A model generated the notes under the pieces. It had not been told where the DNA came from. It saw nothing but the letters and a program-made list of their open reading frames with translations, and did no database searches. A program made the position numbers and the translations under genes. Below, in pieces: positions 1 to 12,971 of a stretch of DNA of 64,000 bases. Each line of letters starts with the position of its first letter. The first letter of the stretch is position 1. Source of the DNA: Apostichopus japonicus (taxonomy: Eukaryota > Echinodermata > Holothuroidea > Aspidochirotida > Stichopodidae); contig NC_092569.1 of NCBI RefSeq assembly GCF_037975245.1, positions 17,713,501 through 17,777,500 on the forward strand, in the 5' to 3' direction.

Positions 1-1220
1 TTGATATGTAGCAGTAAATTGTACAATGCATGGATGGAGGACTATATGGACACTTTGATGCAAGGAGATTCATTACTTACATTATTTATTCAATATTCAC
101 AAACTTAGATGAAATAAGGAAAATGGGCAAAGTGATTCAGATAATTTTCAAATTGGCGAGATCACACTAACAAGACAAAGTGCCAAAAATGGACAATGGA
201 GGAAATATTTTAATTTGCGCGTTATTAACAATAATTTCATAATTGGCGCTCGATCTCCCGAAACAGAACCAATTTGGGAAATCTCAAGAACATTTGACTG
301 TGATTTTTTTTTTTTTTTTAAAGTTTGAATGAACATTGATTAGTGAGGTTGATAAATCACAAGTTATCCGAGTTAAGTGTCTGAAAGCGTTGTTAAATTA
401 CTGAGCTTACACATTTAGAAAGCTGTTTTATAGTGAGAAGACATATTCACAAGAAGCATAACTATGTCCAATCATATGAGGATTGTTTTTTCTTCTGTCT
501 TTTAATGCACTGATGCCTTGTCAACTTGGAATTAGAGTAGTTTAAAAAACTAGTTGTATATAATACCGGTAAATTGAATTATATTAGATCCATATGTTGC
601 AAGCACTTTTTGAATTAATCTTATCACAATGTTTTTTTTATGATATCTATTTAAAAGATTCTTGTCTCTTCACTAACATGATAAGGCACTTTTACACAAT
701 ATAGCACAATAAGGCACAATATTTTTCAAATAAGGACATGGTGTTTCAAAGCTCAATATCGGAAACCACATAACTGGTGACACTGGTCAATTCAAGCCAA
801 TGGAAATTAATTTACATCATGATTGGGTTAATTCTATTCAAACTGTTCACATATCCCTCTGCAATAGAAGCCTTTCATCATAAAGAGTCCTGTTGATTGG
901 GCTAGAAAGGGATATATCCTTAGATAGACACTGAACGCTCACAAATATAATACATAACATATTATTCGTGTACGGTTGTCTATAAAATATGACAACGTTG
1001 AAGGCGTTAAAGTTTCCTGCTATAATCTACAATCTTTAGAAAATGAGGTCAATGGTACAAAATGGATCTTCTCCACTACGGTTGTTAGGAAGCCATGTAT
1101 ATATTAATAAACATGTCACTCAAGGGTTAACTTCTATCGACAAGATTTACGATAATAGTTTCATTTCATCTTGAGCTGTTACCCTGAAAGCATCTATAGT
1201 AACCAGGACACCTTAGGAAG
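1..1220. other. upstream region, no gene seen
   Basis: AT-rich sequence with short poly-T runs. I see no ORF with coding character and no recognisable repeat. The last 250 bases presumably hold the promoter and 5' UTR of the gene starting at 1221. Confidence 0.5.
981..988 (+). promoter_or_regulatory. possible TATA box of the fibrinogen-related gene
   Basis: TATAAAAT lies about 240 bases upstream of the first ATG at 1221. It would place transcription start near 1010 and give a roughly 210-base 5' UTR. The region is AT-rich, so a chance match is quite possible. Confidence 0.3.
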
Positions 1221-1289
1221 ATGAAAATGATTTTCTTTCTTGTTATTGCCGCCTTAGTGGCAGGTACTCAAGTTTCAGCGAATGACATG
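1221..1289 (+). CDS. fibrinogen-related gene exon 1 (signal peptide)
   Basis: ATG at 1221 begins a 23-residue segment with a Lys-containing start and a hydrophobic core. Cleavage is likely after VSA. It ends ATG|GTAAGT in phase 0. Confidence 0.85.
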
Positions 1290-4200
1290 GTAAGTCTTTT
1301 CACTTAAAATACATTTCTTTTAACGTAAAGTCTTTTCAAATTTTACTGCCACCATACATTTTGCACTTTCAGATCGTTCAAAAGAAGCTCACGAAAACTA
1401 AGTTAAAAGCTGGTCAAGATAAATAAAATCAGCTTAATTTCAAGCAATTAAATGCCTTTCCTTCGAAATCTTTTTTCATTAATTTTATTTGTGTTCGTCA
1501 TAAAGATGAAACTCTGCCATTTTCTCTCTTTCTTTAAAACATAATGGGTCACTTCTAAGAAAGTTAGCCAAATTTAGGTATACATATTTAGTCATGTCAT
1601 TAATAGAGGTGCACCTAAACAAGAGACTTAAAGAATAGCTGAGGGAAATACCATTAAAAACAAATACAATTATAAGCTTATAAAGCTATAATTTTTGAGA
1701 AATCATACAAAAACACAAGTTAACATTTTCATTAATTTCACCACGCATAATATTTACAAAAATCTCAACTCGTAAGTAATTGTATACTATTAAGTAAAAA
1801 ATCAATCAAATCGTATCATGCTAATATCATCATTTCAGAATTCAATATTGTCCATTTCTCGAATGATAAACAAGTTAACAGGCTAGAAGCAATTTCTCAA
1901 TCTTAATTTTACAATTGCTGCTACTTTGAAATTTCCCAAATGATGATGTCCATAAGATATCTGATTTCATACATGCCAGCTATTCATATTTCATTCGTTA
2001 GCAACATACACGGTGATTCTCGGCAAAAAGTGCATGGTTATTGGTATCATATAGTTCATTGTATACAATAGACTGTGTCTAATAATTTCACCAAAAATGT
2101 TATATACGCTAAACAAAGTTAACCGACCGTGAGCGGGAATAAATATAGTTAAGGGCTGCTGTTTCATGCTAAAATCATACAGTTGTTGGAATATGAAAAT
2201 TTTCCAAATTCAATAGGTCCTATAACCAATTGATATACCTCCATATGTATATTTAATTTCAATTAACATGATATATATATATACATACATATATATATAT
2301 ATAGTTATATATATATATATATATATATATAGATATATATAGTTATATATAGTTATATACTTAAAGAGTAAACATCTATCTCACGTTTTTGTTTATTTAA
2401 TGCACTATGGAGATACCCTTTAAAGTAATACTGTCTGCCGAAACTTAAGGCGAAAAAATCCGTCCGAATGAAAGTGAAAATATTATTTTGATCACGCTAT
2501 ATTGCTTGGCGCTGAAGGGGGACAATGACTGTACCACTTATTATTTACTGTAGTCTATTTGCAAAGTAATCGTGTTATAATAATTTCTTAAATTAACGAA
2601 TATTTGACATAAGATTAAATATTTATTTAGCCATAGTGATGTCGGATTCCTCATTGTAAGTTACGAATATCTGACTTGTATCTAGAAACTGATATAGGTA
2701 TCTGAGTACATTAGCTGACATTCAAATAACTTTTACTTTGCATAATATTTAAAAATAATAATAATACATTTGCATTTTCTGCGTGGTTTAATGTATTTAT
2801 GTACAATGGTAAAATTCAACGCTAATAAGGCAAAAATAAACACTAAAACAAAAAACTTTATAATTAACCGTGAATTATTACAAAGTATTTCATTTATAGC
2901 TTATTTCAAAATATGCAAAATCGTAATGTAGCACAAACATTTAAGAAATGGTTCCTTTTTACCTCAGTACACACATTATACTTTTTGTTTTAAATGTAAA
3001 ATAATATTACTGTTCTTTTTGTCTAGATGAAATTTGTGTTGCTTTTATTGCGGTACATTATAGGGTAACAGTATATACAAGTAGTTTTGCATATCGTATT
3101 CAAACATGTGTTTTCCGCAACATGCTTTATATTTACTGTATAAAGACAATAATAGACTTGTGGGCGTAAACCGGGCTATAGACAGATAATACCTTGTTCT
3201 GAGGAATGATTTTCTTTAAGCTTATCTAGGCTCTTCTAAGGTTTGCTCTGCTTTCTATGCCAAATTTTCTTATATCATAGGATATTATTTGCATGTAGAC
3301 TGGAAAATGTGTCGAGTGGTGCATTGCATATTGATTGGCCGTCGATATTTTAACCAACATTTTTCTTTCGTAAAAATTGTAAAGTTTTCAAGTATATTTT
3401 GCAATTTCATGCAAATCGTATTAGCCTTCTATAGGAATTGCAAGCAATCAAAGTAAAACCATAAATACGCAGGCTTGAAAGACATGTCAGCGAGCTGTGA
3501 TATTCATTTGAATACTTTATTTACCACCAATATAAAATGATCAAACTTCAAGTCTTGTGTTTGAAATTTAATGCGATTTTTTGTTCTTTAACGATATATT
3601 TTAGCTATAGGTCACCTTATATATGTAGATAGCTTTATCAAAATTAACAAGCAAATAAATCCGAAGCATTCTCAACGAACCAAAGACTGTTTAACAAATC
3701 ATTTTATATTTCCTTATAAATGATAATTTTACTCTTTAATTAGTATTTTTCGTTCAAAGTCTTAGTGACTGTTTTTCTTATTGAGATTTTACTCTAAAGA
3801 AATATCTTTTACTATTTTCCAGTCAGTTTTTCGGGATTGATTTACTTATTGAAACTATATGAAACACTATTCAATATATCTTGAATTTTCTTCATAACTG
3901 TAACTTTGCGGGTGGCATATATAGAAACCAACACTCGAGAATGACACACGGTTCATACCTTGTAACTAGGTTGATAACTGTAAACAGGTATACCCAAGGT
4001 ACCGAAACTTATGACTATCATCCCATCTGCTCCCGTCCCCACCCATGAAAGAAATGGATTAACACCTGCCAAGGGCTGGGTAGCTCAGATGGTAGAGCAC
4101 GAAACCTATACCATCCTGAGGTCACCATTTAAATCCCAGTTTTGCTTAAGCTTTCTTCTCCTATTTTTGTTGTTGCAACTGTTGATGGTTATGGAGCGGT

Positions 4201-7200
4201 TTACCGCTGTTAATTTACTTATACATATTCATACTTAATCATACAGAATTTACAACAAAATCGTGACTCAACGAGAAATAGGAGAAGTTCACACGATGCA
4301 GGTAAGAAAACAGTTCAATGTTTCTTTATTTTATTTCATAATGATATGTATTGTTAATGGTTCAATATAGTATGTTACCATCATTGTACCATAGCAAAAC
4401 GCCAGATTTACCTGGTAAACGTTTACCTTAATATCTAGTATCAATTAATATTCACGTTATTATGCGAATCGGTGCGATGAACCAGCTAAGCACATACGTT
4501 ATAACTGCGCTTGTAGTTTGGGAAGGATTAAGACGTTATCTAGTTATGTTGTACTTACTATTTTATCCTCAGCAGATGCCTCGTATTTCTTCTACCAACA
4601 ACCTGACTACCCTCGAGATTGTAAGGAAGTCTTTGAACAATGTGACGGGGAATCTTCTGACGGGGTCTACCTCATACAACCAGACTCATATATGGAACCG
4701 TTTGCTGTGTATTGTAACAACACTGTAGATGATGGAGGCTGGATGGTACGTTAATCATTACCAACCCTGCGTTTTCGTTTGATAATGCTTTGCGATAGCG
4801 TCTATTCTGAAGGCTTTTAATAATTCATTCATTCAAAAAATGCCGGATGCGTTTTTAATTGAAGTAGATATTTTCTTAATTTTGTATGAAGCTAATGAAA
4901 CTAAATGACAATAAGCAATAATCGATAAAGTAAAGGGCATTTTGCATTTTTATATTTTGTTTATGATGATATAGAGCAGTTTAATTTGGTTAGATAGGTT
5001 TCATCTTAAAAATCCGCAGGAATGATAAAGCTCGCTTCATCCGAATGGATGTAGTTCTGAAACCTTGAGCGATAAATGAGGCATACTTTTGAACCAAGTT
5101 AATCGTTGCTTAAAATAGATCAAGCAAGGCCTATGTACATGTGGAGGAATTGTGAAATTTATGAAGAAATTTAAGAAGGGACGTGGACACATTTTCATAT
5201 AAACGATGAACGTTATTATTTTATTACCTTACTTTTAAAATAACACTCAGGTAATTCAGCGTCGAATGGACGGCGGGGTTGATTTTAATCGAGACTGGAA
5301 CGACTACAAACAAGGATTTGGGTTTCTACATCGAGAATTCTGGCTCGGTAACGAAAAACTGGCCTACATTACAAATCAAAAGGACTATGAACTACGAATT
5401 GACTTTGTTTCCAAGAGCGATGACCCTTACTTTGCAAAGTACAATCTTTTCCGTGTCAGTGATGAAGGTACCAAATACAAGTTGGTTGGTCTCGGTGAAT
5501 ATGATTCTTCAAGTACAGTAGGTAAGTAACCACTACATAATTGACGAGAACAAAAATAAATGGAAATACACAAAGAAAGTTAAATGGATATTACGGTGCT
5601 ATATAATTGAACACTAACGACTGGGATGACAAAGTTATTCCACGTTACTGGGGGAAACCCCGATCTTCAACGTTCAACTGTTTATAACTTTAGTGCATGG
5701 TAACAATGCTGCATTTTCATGATTTTATAATGTTATTTTGCCATATGTAATCCCCCCCCCCCCCCCAACCTCCAAATATATGGAAGGCTGCCTTATACCT
5801 ATTATTTTTTGGGGCAAAAACAGCCTATAGCTTCATTACCCAAGAAAATAAGGGCTCTATACAGACATCCTTTTTCAACCTCAAATAAAAGTTTAAAAAT
5901 AGTTTTTCGCACAATTCTGCGTTTATATCTTATTATATAGGCCTAGTGTAACTGTTGCTGTATAGGAAGCTTGCAATATTACGGTTAGATTATAATTCAA
6001 TAGGAGCAGATATGCAGCGAACTGTATATATTTGAGGGGGGGGGGGGGAAGTTAGCATACTTATATTAGCTTTACACTATGAAATGTTTACGTGCTGCAG
6101 CTAAAGATTAGATCAATAGTTGTTTCCACAATGAACACATAAAGAGGCGTTTCGGGCAGTCTTTTTCTCTTGAAATGTTGGTCCATAAAAAACGAGTTAA
6201 CTATAATAAAACCGAAGATCAGGGTTATCACAATCATTGCATTCAAATAAATTCGTAATACTATCACATAGAAAGAGAGGGCGTGTTCTAAATAACACGG
6301 GGTCACATTGTAACCATTGAGTGGTATATGCAATACCAAGTTGAACAGAGGGTGACATCAAACACAATATAAAACAATTGTGAAAAGAAAAAACACGCTA
6401 ACATACTATAGCCGTGCATCATATATAGACCAGTTTATAACATTAATAAATTTAAAATATAATAAATGTATATGAATTGACAATCAAAACAAATACGGAA
6501 ACAGGGATAAATACAAATAAATATGTCAAATGAAGAATATTGACTTAAAACACATAATACAAACTACCGAACGGCACAATGTTTATATTTGTAACCACTG
6601 GTCGTTCGTCTGTTAAAGTATAATGTTACCTATATAAAATTAACTTATAGTTGTAGAAACTTAAGTATATTAAATTATTATTCGTCGGTATAACAGTATA
6701 TGCTTAGATATATGCTGAATGTCTCTACGGTCATGAACCAGTGGATTTTTCGTTGTGCTACAATCTTGCACTCCCCCCCCCCCCTTCCCAATGAAACCCA
6801 GTGATGAATTCAAAATACTTAATTTTTACGTTTATTCGAGTTCTAATCACAAGTATTCATACCTCAGGGCTCTTGTTCATACTTCATATAAGGTCGGAAA
6901 TTGGTAATCAGACCGAGATATTATACATTTTGGGGCTTCATCATACCCACATAGGGAGACCGTTGATCAATATACAGAATAAGCGCCAATAATTTGGCCA
7001 TTTGGCCATTTGCCCATTAATACATATGTTTCTTGGTAATTCCTGCCAGCAACCATCACGGGGTTGCCCCCCTTAAGACAAATCTTCCCCCTCTATCAAT
7101 AGAATTATTCCCAGTGGATCCCTTCGTCTCACAATTGACTTCTATTATCTCATTCATTACAGGTCAAGATGGCATGGATCCTCACAGAGGGCAGCCATTT

Positions 7201-7413
7201 TCAACCAGAGATCGAGACAACGACGGCTATTCCTCTTATCACTGTGGCAGTAGTTATTCTAATGGGTGGTGGTTCTTTGGGAGCAATGTCAACGGCTATA
7301 ATTGTTATAACGCTCTACTGAACTATCCATGGAGTAATCGTCCTCATTGGTACAACTTCCCAGGTGGTAATAACAACATCCAGTACATAGAGATGAAGAT
7401 TCGTCCCGTTTAA
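1221..7413 (+). CDS. secreted fibrinogen-related protein (FReD), 5 exons, 271 aa
   Basis: Exons 1221-1289, 4247-4301, 4576-4745, 5251-5521 and 7163-7413 join in frame (816 nt including the TAA). All introns are GT-AG. Residues 1-20 are a signal peptide with a hydrophobic core (FFLVIAALVAG). Residues 24-41 are a polar, Arg-rich linker from exon 2. The fibrinogen C-terminal domain spans about 55-271: PFAVYC, DDGGWMVIQRR, DFNRDW, FWLGNE, the calcium-site-like DRDND (205-209), NGWWF, and the closing IEMKIRP. Domain length (~215 aa) is normal for the family. Such proteins are extracellular lectins or opsonins in invertebrate immunity. The best-known named relative is fibrinogen-like protein A of a sea cucumber; the correspondence is inferred. 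No collagen or coiled-coil segment precedes the domain, unlike ficolins. The first exon was chosen because it has the only good signal peptide upstream, and its phase matches exon 2, which in turn supplies the single base that exon 3 needs. Confidence 0.9.
1373..1426 (+). CDS. possible alternative last exon: 40-aa secreted basic peptide
   Basis: Only 83 bases after exon 1 there is a good acceptor (TTTTGCACTTTCAG at 1359-1372). It is followed in phase 0 by 17 codons (IVQKKLTKTKLKAGQDK) and TAA at 1424-1426. An AATAAA overlaps the stop. Joined to exon 1 this gives a signal peptide plus a ~20-residue mature peptide with six Lys and two Asp. It would be mutually exclusive with the fibrinogen-domain exons. 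The sequence shows splice site, frame, stop and poly(A) signal. Use in RNA is inference. Confidence 0.4.
   Translation: MVQKKLTKTKLKAGQDK
1422..1427 (+). terminator. AATAAA poly(A) signal overlapping the alternative stop
   Basis: AATAAA shares bases with the TAA stop of the alternative exon. A T-rich stretch with TTTGTGTTCGT follows within 70 bases, as expected of a downstream element. Confidence 0.4.
2271..2360. repeat. (AT)n microsatellite, interrupted
   Basis: Alternating TA/AT broken by ACATAC, AGTTAT and AGATAT interruptions. Confidence 0.9.
4073..4146 (+). repeat. tRNA-like relic (probable SINE head)
   Basis: GGGTAGCTCAGATGGTAGAG is a good polymerase III A box. About 50 bases on, TTTAAATCCCAG is a decayed B box. 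The acceptor stem does not pair well, so I read it as a decayed tRNA-derived repeat rather than a working tRNA. It lies 100 bases before exon 2 of the fibrinogen-related gene. Confidence 0.45.
4247..4301 (+). CDS. fibrinogen-related gene exon 2 (linker)
   Basis: A 55-base exon between an acceptor (atcatacag) and a donor (gcag|gtaaga). It enters in phase 0 and leaves one base that completes the GAT codon of exon 3. It encodes a hydrophilic Arg/Ser/Asn-rich linker. It is supported by phase and splice sites only, since it contains no conserved domain. Confidence 0.65.
4576..4745 (+). CDS. fibrinogen-related gene exon 3 (start of FReD)
   Basis: Encodes the N-terminal part of the fibrinogen domain with DCKEVFEQC, the GVYLI strand and PFAVYC, ending GGWM|GTACGT in phase 0. 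Confidence 0.9.
5251..5521 (+). CDS. fibrinogen-related gene exon 4 (FReD core)
   Basis: Starts after ACTCAG with VIQRRMDGGVDFNRDW. It covers the central FReD strands (FWLGNEKLAYIT, YELRIDF) and ends with one spare base before GTAAGT. Confidence 0.92.
5522..7162. other. intron 4 of the fibrinogen-related gene
   Basis: Contains homopolymer C and G runs (about 5753-5766, 6037-6047 and 6773-6784) and otherwise unremarkable AT-rich sequence. No exon or clear mobile element was seen. Confidence 0.55.
7163..7413 (+). CDS. fibrinogen-related gene exon 5 (FReD C-terminus)
   Basis: Starts after CATTACAG in phase 1 and carries the DRDND loop, the last two Cys and the terminal IQYIEMKIRP before TAA at 7411-7413. 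The C-terminal Cys pair has 19 residues between its members, more than in typical ficolin domains. Confidence 0.92.
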
Positions 7414-7569
7414 AGCGATCGGAATGTAGCCCTATACCAGATGACGATCTCAGTATGTTATAATGCTGAAAAAAAAAACGAACAGTGATATGTGTAAAAT
7501 ATATGAAGGATAATATACTCCTTTTCCCGGCATCTTGTACTATTATGTCAAACTATAACAAAGAAATGT

Positions 7570-7575
7570 AATAAA
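7570..7575 (+). terminator. AATAAA poly(A) signal of the fibrinogen-related gene
   Basis: First AATAAA after the stop codon, 157 bases downstream, giving a short 3' UTR. Confidence 0.7.
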
Positions 7576-7882
7576 ACAGATGTCTGACTTAATCTTCCTT
7601 ATTACGGAGTTTTTTAATTTGATCGATTTTCCTTTCCTTTTTTTAATTTTGAATAAATGATTAACACATCAACTGCTTTTCTTCGGAATTAGAGGGTACA
7701 GAGGACAAAAAAAAAATCAGTATTATAATCAAAGTTTCCTTGAAACTTCGATATTTCAACATTAGGCCTATTGTAGCATCATGCGACCATTTCGTTACGG
7801 ATATAGTTACCTTCGAAACCCTACTTTACTAAGTGCCAATCCATCGTATATTTAGTACATAGATATACATATACAGATATAT

Positions 7883-7936
<54 letters not shown>

Positions 7937-9633
7937 TTTATTTAGTATTACCCCCTATTTCAAAAATGACAGAAAAGGGGATATTTTGAGATTGAAATAG
8001 CTGATTTTTTTTTTTTTTAATCAAACGTTACGGTGTCAAAGATTCAGCCGAAATATAGCGATATCATAATCTTGGAGGATAGATGTGAAAACCAAAAAAA
8101 AACCAAGATAGAAATAGTAATTTTGAGATGAGAGTTTTGACATAAAACGTTCGATGTGATAGGGGCCTAGTCATTATTATCGCGGCGATTCGAAAATGTT
8201 TATTATAATGGCCGATGTTTCCAGAAAATCGTCATCGGAAGTTTGAGATAAGCGTAGACAACTTTGATTCTGCATATTGAAATGTCGAGAGTTTTTGAGA
8301 AAAGGTAAAATATTTGAACGCTTCTTACGTCAATGCATAGGATCTATTTTCTTGCCAGGTTTGAACCAACGCGGCGGTCCCCTTCCTCACCCCTTCCCGC
8401 CCTCTATAAAGGTCACATGCACCACTTCCCTCGACGTTGTGCCCCACTCTCCTCCTCGGTGATTGTTTGGCAGCCATGGGTGTCGGCTTCTACCACCCCA
8501 TGGCCCATGATCACATTTCCACCTTTTAAATAATTCTAATAAAGTCGCCTGTGGCATTTCCTAAATCCTGTGCAAGCTACTACTGTACTTACACATGCAA
8601 TAAAGAAGGCCTATGTCCCGATCGAGAAATAAATGTTCATAAGTTTGGAAAATAAAAGCAGCATATATATGCGTTATAGCTCGATTTATAACAGCATAAA
8701 GTTGATAGTGTTTTTAATTGATATAACCAAACTGAAAATACCCATTGAATATACTCTCTCGTGAACTATATACATACATTCCAAATTTGCAGCAAAAAAA
8801 AAAAAGAAAAAAGAAAAAAATAAAGATAGAAGAATTCCGGTTAAATTTCCTTCCGTGAAACAAATTTTGTTGTTATTTCTCACAAATATAAACAAAAGGC
8901 CTGCTTGTGTATTAATTTAGAGTCTGCTGCCAAATGTATACGGCTGTATACGTACACACGGGGGGGGGGGGGGGGGGGGAGTTGCCGTGTCGCTCTCAAA
9001 GTACACATGAACGTAAGAGATAAAAATGTGAAGAAGTAAAAAGGAGGTGTGAATAGTTCCAAAAATCTTCCTCTCTGTTTCTATGTTACGTCTACATTTC
9101 TTAGGCTGACAGACTGCTACAACGTCGCTGCCCCTCCCCCCCCCCCCTCATCCCGACACCTATCATTGCTTTATAATACATTCCATTGAAATTACCATCA
9201 AAAATGCACTTTGAAGAAAACAATATATTCACAAAGGTTCCCCTAGAACAGGCCATGACACATTGCATTGTATTTTGTTCAACTTGTTCTGCATTGGTCA
9301 TTTGAGGGTGCAATTTGATTATGTTGAAGTGTAATTACTGTCAACAGAATAACTGCAAATGACCAACACGCCTTTCTTGATTATATATAGCGCCCTCTTT
9401 TAAAACGCATAAAAATTTCGCCAATGATATTATGCATTAAATCAAAGTATAAACTTGTATAGAATAATACCACGTATGTCATGAGACTCTTGACTAAATC
9501 GACGCCTTAATTAAGTAAAGTAATTAGTTTTCAAATATAATTGAACGAAAAGCGGGATCTGTTTTAGAGGAAGTCAACTACTGGTGAGGGCGACAAAACT
9601 TGGGGTGGGATGAGGTTAATAATCCACCACCAT
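7576..9633. other. intergenic, no gene seen
   Basis: Holds an (AT)n tract, several poly-A, poly-G and poly-C runs and no ORF with coding character. Confidence 0.5.
7863..7934. repeat. (AT)n microsatellite
   Basis: Long uninterrupted AT dinucleotide tract preceded by ATAGATAT variants. Confidence 0.9.
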
Positions 9634-10107
<474 letters not shown>

Positions 10108-11281
10108 CCAACTTCTGCCAGTCGGCTCCAGTTAATGAGAACTGAACCACCCCCGGCCGCGTACAGACTACGTAGGCTACTGTACCCCTCCCGCACCCTT
10201 ATCACCATCATGTGTATAATACCGTTCACAAGATACAGGAAATGAGCAGTGTAGGCTACCCCGAAATTATCAGTGGTGACCTCCAACTCGGAAATCCTGG
10301 CTACGTGTTGGATTGTTATCACCGACTGATTTATGGTGCGCTGACTTGAAGGGTGAATGCATGCACCAGAATTTGCATGTGTGTGAGGGGAGGGATTCAC
10401 AGGGGGGGGGAGGGGTCCAGACTCCCTTTCAAATAGTTTACTTGTAATAGCTCAAGCAAAGTCGTCTAAACACTGGTCCCCGGTAAATATATTATACATT
10501 TATTGTGCGCTAAAGTAAAAACTTCAATACATAGGCTACTCTAGTTCTTAGTTACGATGATGGAAATGGTAGCACCAAGTTTCTTTATTACAACACAAAT
10601 TCCGCATAGGAATGGTAATAACCCAGGACCGTCAGACCATTCCCCTGACAATCAGCAGACACATTGGAGCTCTCCCCGCTCCCCCGCCCCCCTTACCCCT
10701 TACCCCAAGCCAAAAAAAAAAGGAAAAAGAAAGAAAGAAACCAAATAAATATGACCGGGCTTAGATCTTACTTAGCCTTGTATTCGGCATAAGTTGAGAG
10801 TAGATACCCGAATTTCCTTTTCCCGACGTATAATGCTTACAATTATGCCTACATAGTCTATATATTGCCCAAAACACAAACTTTTCTAAACCGCACTCAA
10901 GTTAGCGAGAAAACGTATCGCGGTGTTCAAGTTCTTGGAAACAGACCCTATATACTTCCTCTTGTGGCCACAGGTTTGGTATAATTGTGTAATCATTAAT
11001 CCCTACAACGACTCTTCTACTGTATTACGACGTTATAGTACGGTGTATTTTGGATGCCGTTGTGAAGCAAAATGCACAAGCTATGATTCCAGCGAGAGGT
11101 ATATTCTTTAACGATTTCCTGGCACATATATAGACTTTCCGATCTAACCTCATATCGATCACCTATAATATGTCACCATGATAGAGCTGCTAGGCACGAA
11201 ACCAAACAATTTGATCCACTCTCATTTAATTTGTCTTAACCCTTAATCCCTTACACTCATATCGTAATCTATTTAATGATG
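10108..11281. other. intergenic, no gene seen
   Basis: Short ORFs only, none with a recognisable domain. Poly-pyrimidine and poly-A runs lie near 10680-10745. Confidence 0.5.
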
Positions 11282-11289
11282 GTGTTAGA

Positions 11290-12426
11290 CATGGGCGGCG
11301 ATCATGGGGGGGGGGGACGTTTGGGACATGTCCCCCCAATATTTTAGGTAGGGGGGTATAGTATCTAATATCCCCCAATATTTGGTGGCATAGTTTTTGT
11401 TTGTGGCTATAAGAGCATTTTTTATGATATCGATAGTAATTTCAAAATAGAAAAAGCTTAGATGCTACTTACAAGGTCTGGGAAGTGCGATTTCCAGCTT
11501 TCTGGGAGGCATTTTCAGCCAAAATTTGCTTTTAAATTCGCGCCAACTTATGGTGGCGCCACGCTTAGATAGTTTGACTACAAGCTTTGCCCCTCCCTTG
11601 GCAGATTCCTCGCTACGCGCCTGTATAACCGTGTCACAATTTGTTACTAAATATCACCAAAAAAAAAAAAACGTCACAGACTTTCATCGAGAGTAGTTTT
11701 TACTTTTTTTTTCCGAAATGAATAAGCTAGACGGACCATGGGCGCAGATCCTGGTGGGGATAGCTGGACGCGTCCCCGCTAACCTTTTCAGTTGTGGGGA
11801 CATGATATACTGTGTCCCCACCAATTGTTCTAGACTAAATGCTGAATTGCAAATTTCCCTGTATTGAACTTTGGCGCAGTTTGATCTAGCATTGTGCAAA
11901 TGACATGCAGCAGTTCTCACTTTATTACATTTATGCACAGTTGTTTAATTTTGGAAGAAAATCGCATTTGCGGCAGTCTATGATTGTTTTCTGGGGGAGG
12001 ACCCAGACCCATTATATACAAAAGTCTACTTGGATTATTTGTGCCCTGATTTTTTTCTGCAGAAGCCAATGTGTTCCTCCAACTTGAATTTCTAAGCCAT
12101 GATACCTCAAATTTCAGGTTTTGGAGCTTCATTGGGTCTGGGAAGTGTTATTTCCGGCGATCTGGGAGGTATACTTTCCCCCCAAAAAATCTTCAAAAAT
12201 CGCAAACCAATGGTCGCGCTCCGCTTAGATAGTATCAGAGAACAGATACGGGTCCCCACCATTATCCAAGACTGATCTGCGCCCATGAGACAGACCGCGT
12301 CCGTAATGAAATTGGGTATTATACAAAATATCACGAAGCGCTCGAACGATTTTGGGGATGCGCGCCTGCACCCAAGCAAATGCTCCCCCCCCCCCAAAAA
12401 AAAATTAAAACAAATCGCCGCCCCTG
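11290..12426. mobile_element. hAT-type MITE with nested second MITE
   Basis: Left end CATGGGCGGCGATC and right end ATCGCCGCCCCTG form imperfect terminal inverted repeats. The copies of GTGTTAGA at 11282-11289 and 12427-12434 are a perfect 8-bp target duplication. The CAGGGGCGG-like ends and 8-bp duplication are typical of hAT elements. No transposase remains. Near the original 3' part (11481-11573) is a module ending CGCTTAGATAGT that recurs three more times in the window. Confidence 0.88.
11737..12287. mobile_element. nested hAT-type MITE
   Basis: Perfect 14-bp terminal inverted repeats CATGGGCGCAGATC / GATCTGCGCCCATG. The flanking 8-mers AGACGGAC (11729-11736) and AGACAGAC (12288-12295) match at 7 of 8. 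It lies wholly inside the MITE at 11290-12426 and carries its own copy of the shared module at 12141-12233. Confidence 0.88.
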
Positions 12427-12971
12427 GTGTTAGAACTGTTACACGTGAGTGATGACACCAGTCACATGGCAGAACAGTTCGAAAAACGAATGCTATATGA
12501 GTTCGGAACAGGTCTACGTGACAAAATGCACGCCGAAGGGTGGAAGCAGTTGTGAACGCTGCTAACGTAAAATATTGACCTACAGAGCTCAATAAGTACC
12601 GCAAAGTGATCATCATATTACATGCACCTTTAGTTAGCATGCCCAATTCAGAATCATAAAGTACTATTCGTGTGATAAATTCGTGAAAATGAATAATAAA
12701 ATCAGAGAAAATCTGGTATAACATATTCATTGATAATAATACAATTATATCATGGTACTTTACATGCTCCGTACAAAGATACACGTGCTTCTTCGTGTAT
12801 GGTTCTAGTGTAGGCAGTAATTGTGCATTCAGATATCAAAAGGTGCATTGCTCGGTAGCAGACTACAGTTGCACAGTATCTGATCGATCGGATTTGCGTG
12901 TGCTTCACATTCTTCATTGCGTGTCCCAAAGACTTGTACTTGTTTCAGCTGTGAATTTAAAATTGAGCACA

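Larger units (their letters stand above)
1428..4246. other. intron 1 of the fibrinogen-related gene
   Basis: AT-rich intron sequence with an (AT)n tract at about 2271-2360 and a tRNA-like relic at 4073-4146. I see no other coding exon in it. Confidence 0.55.

Noticed and set aside
4518-4754. Signal-peptide-like reading just before fibrinogen exon 3
   Set aside because: It starts with TTG and the hydrophobic part is the translated polypyrimidine tract of the acceptor. Exons 1 and 2 give a proper ATG and matching phase.
12107-12784. 225-codon minus-strand ORF
   Set aside because: It spans the end of a hAT MITE, its target duplication and flanking DNA, so it is an accident of the insertion.
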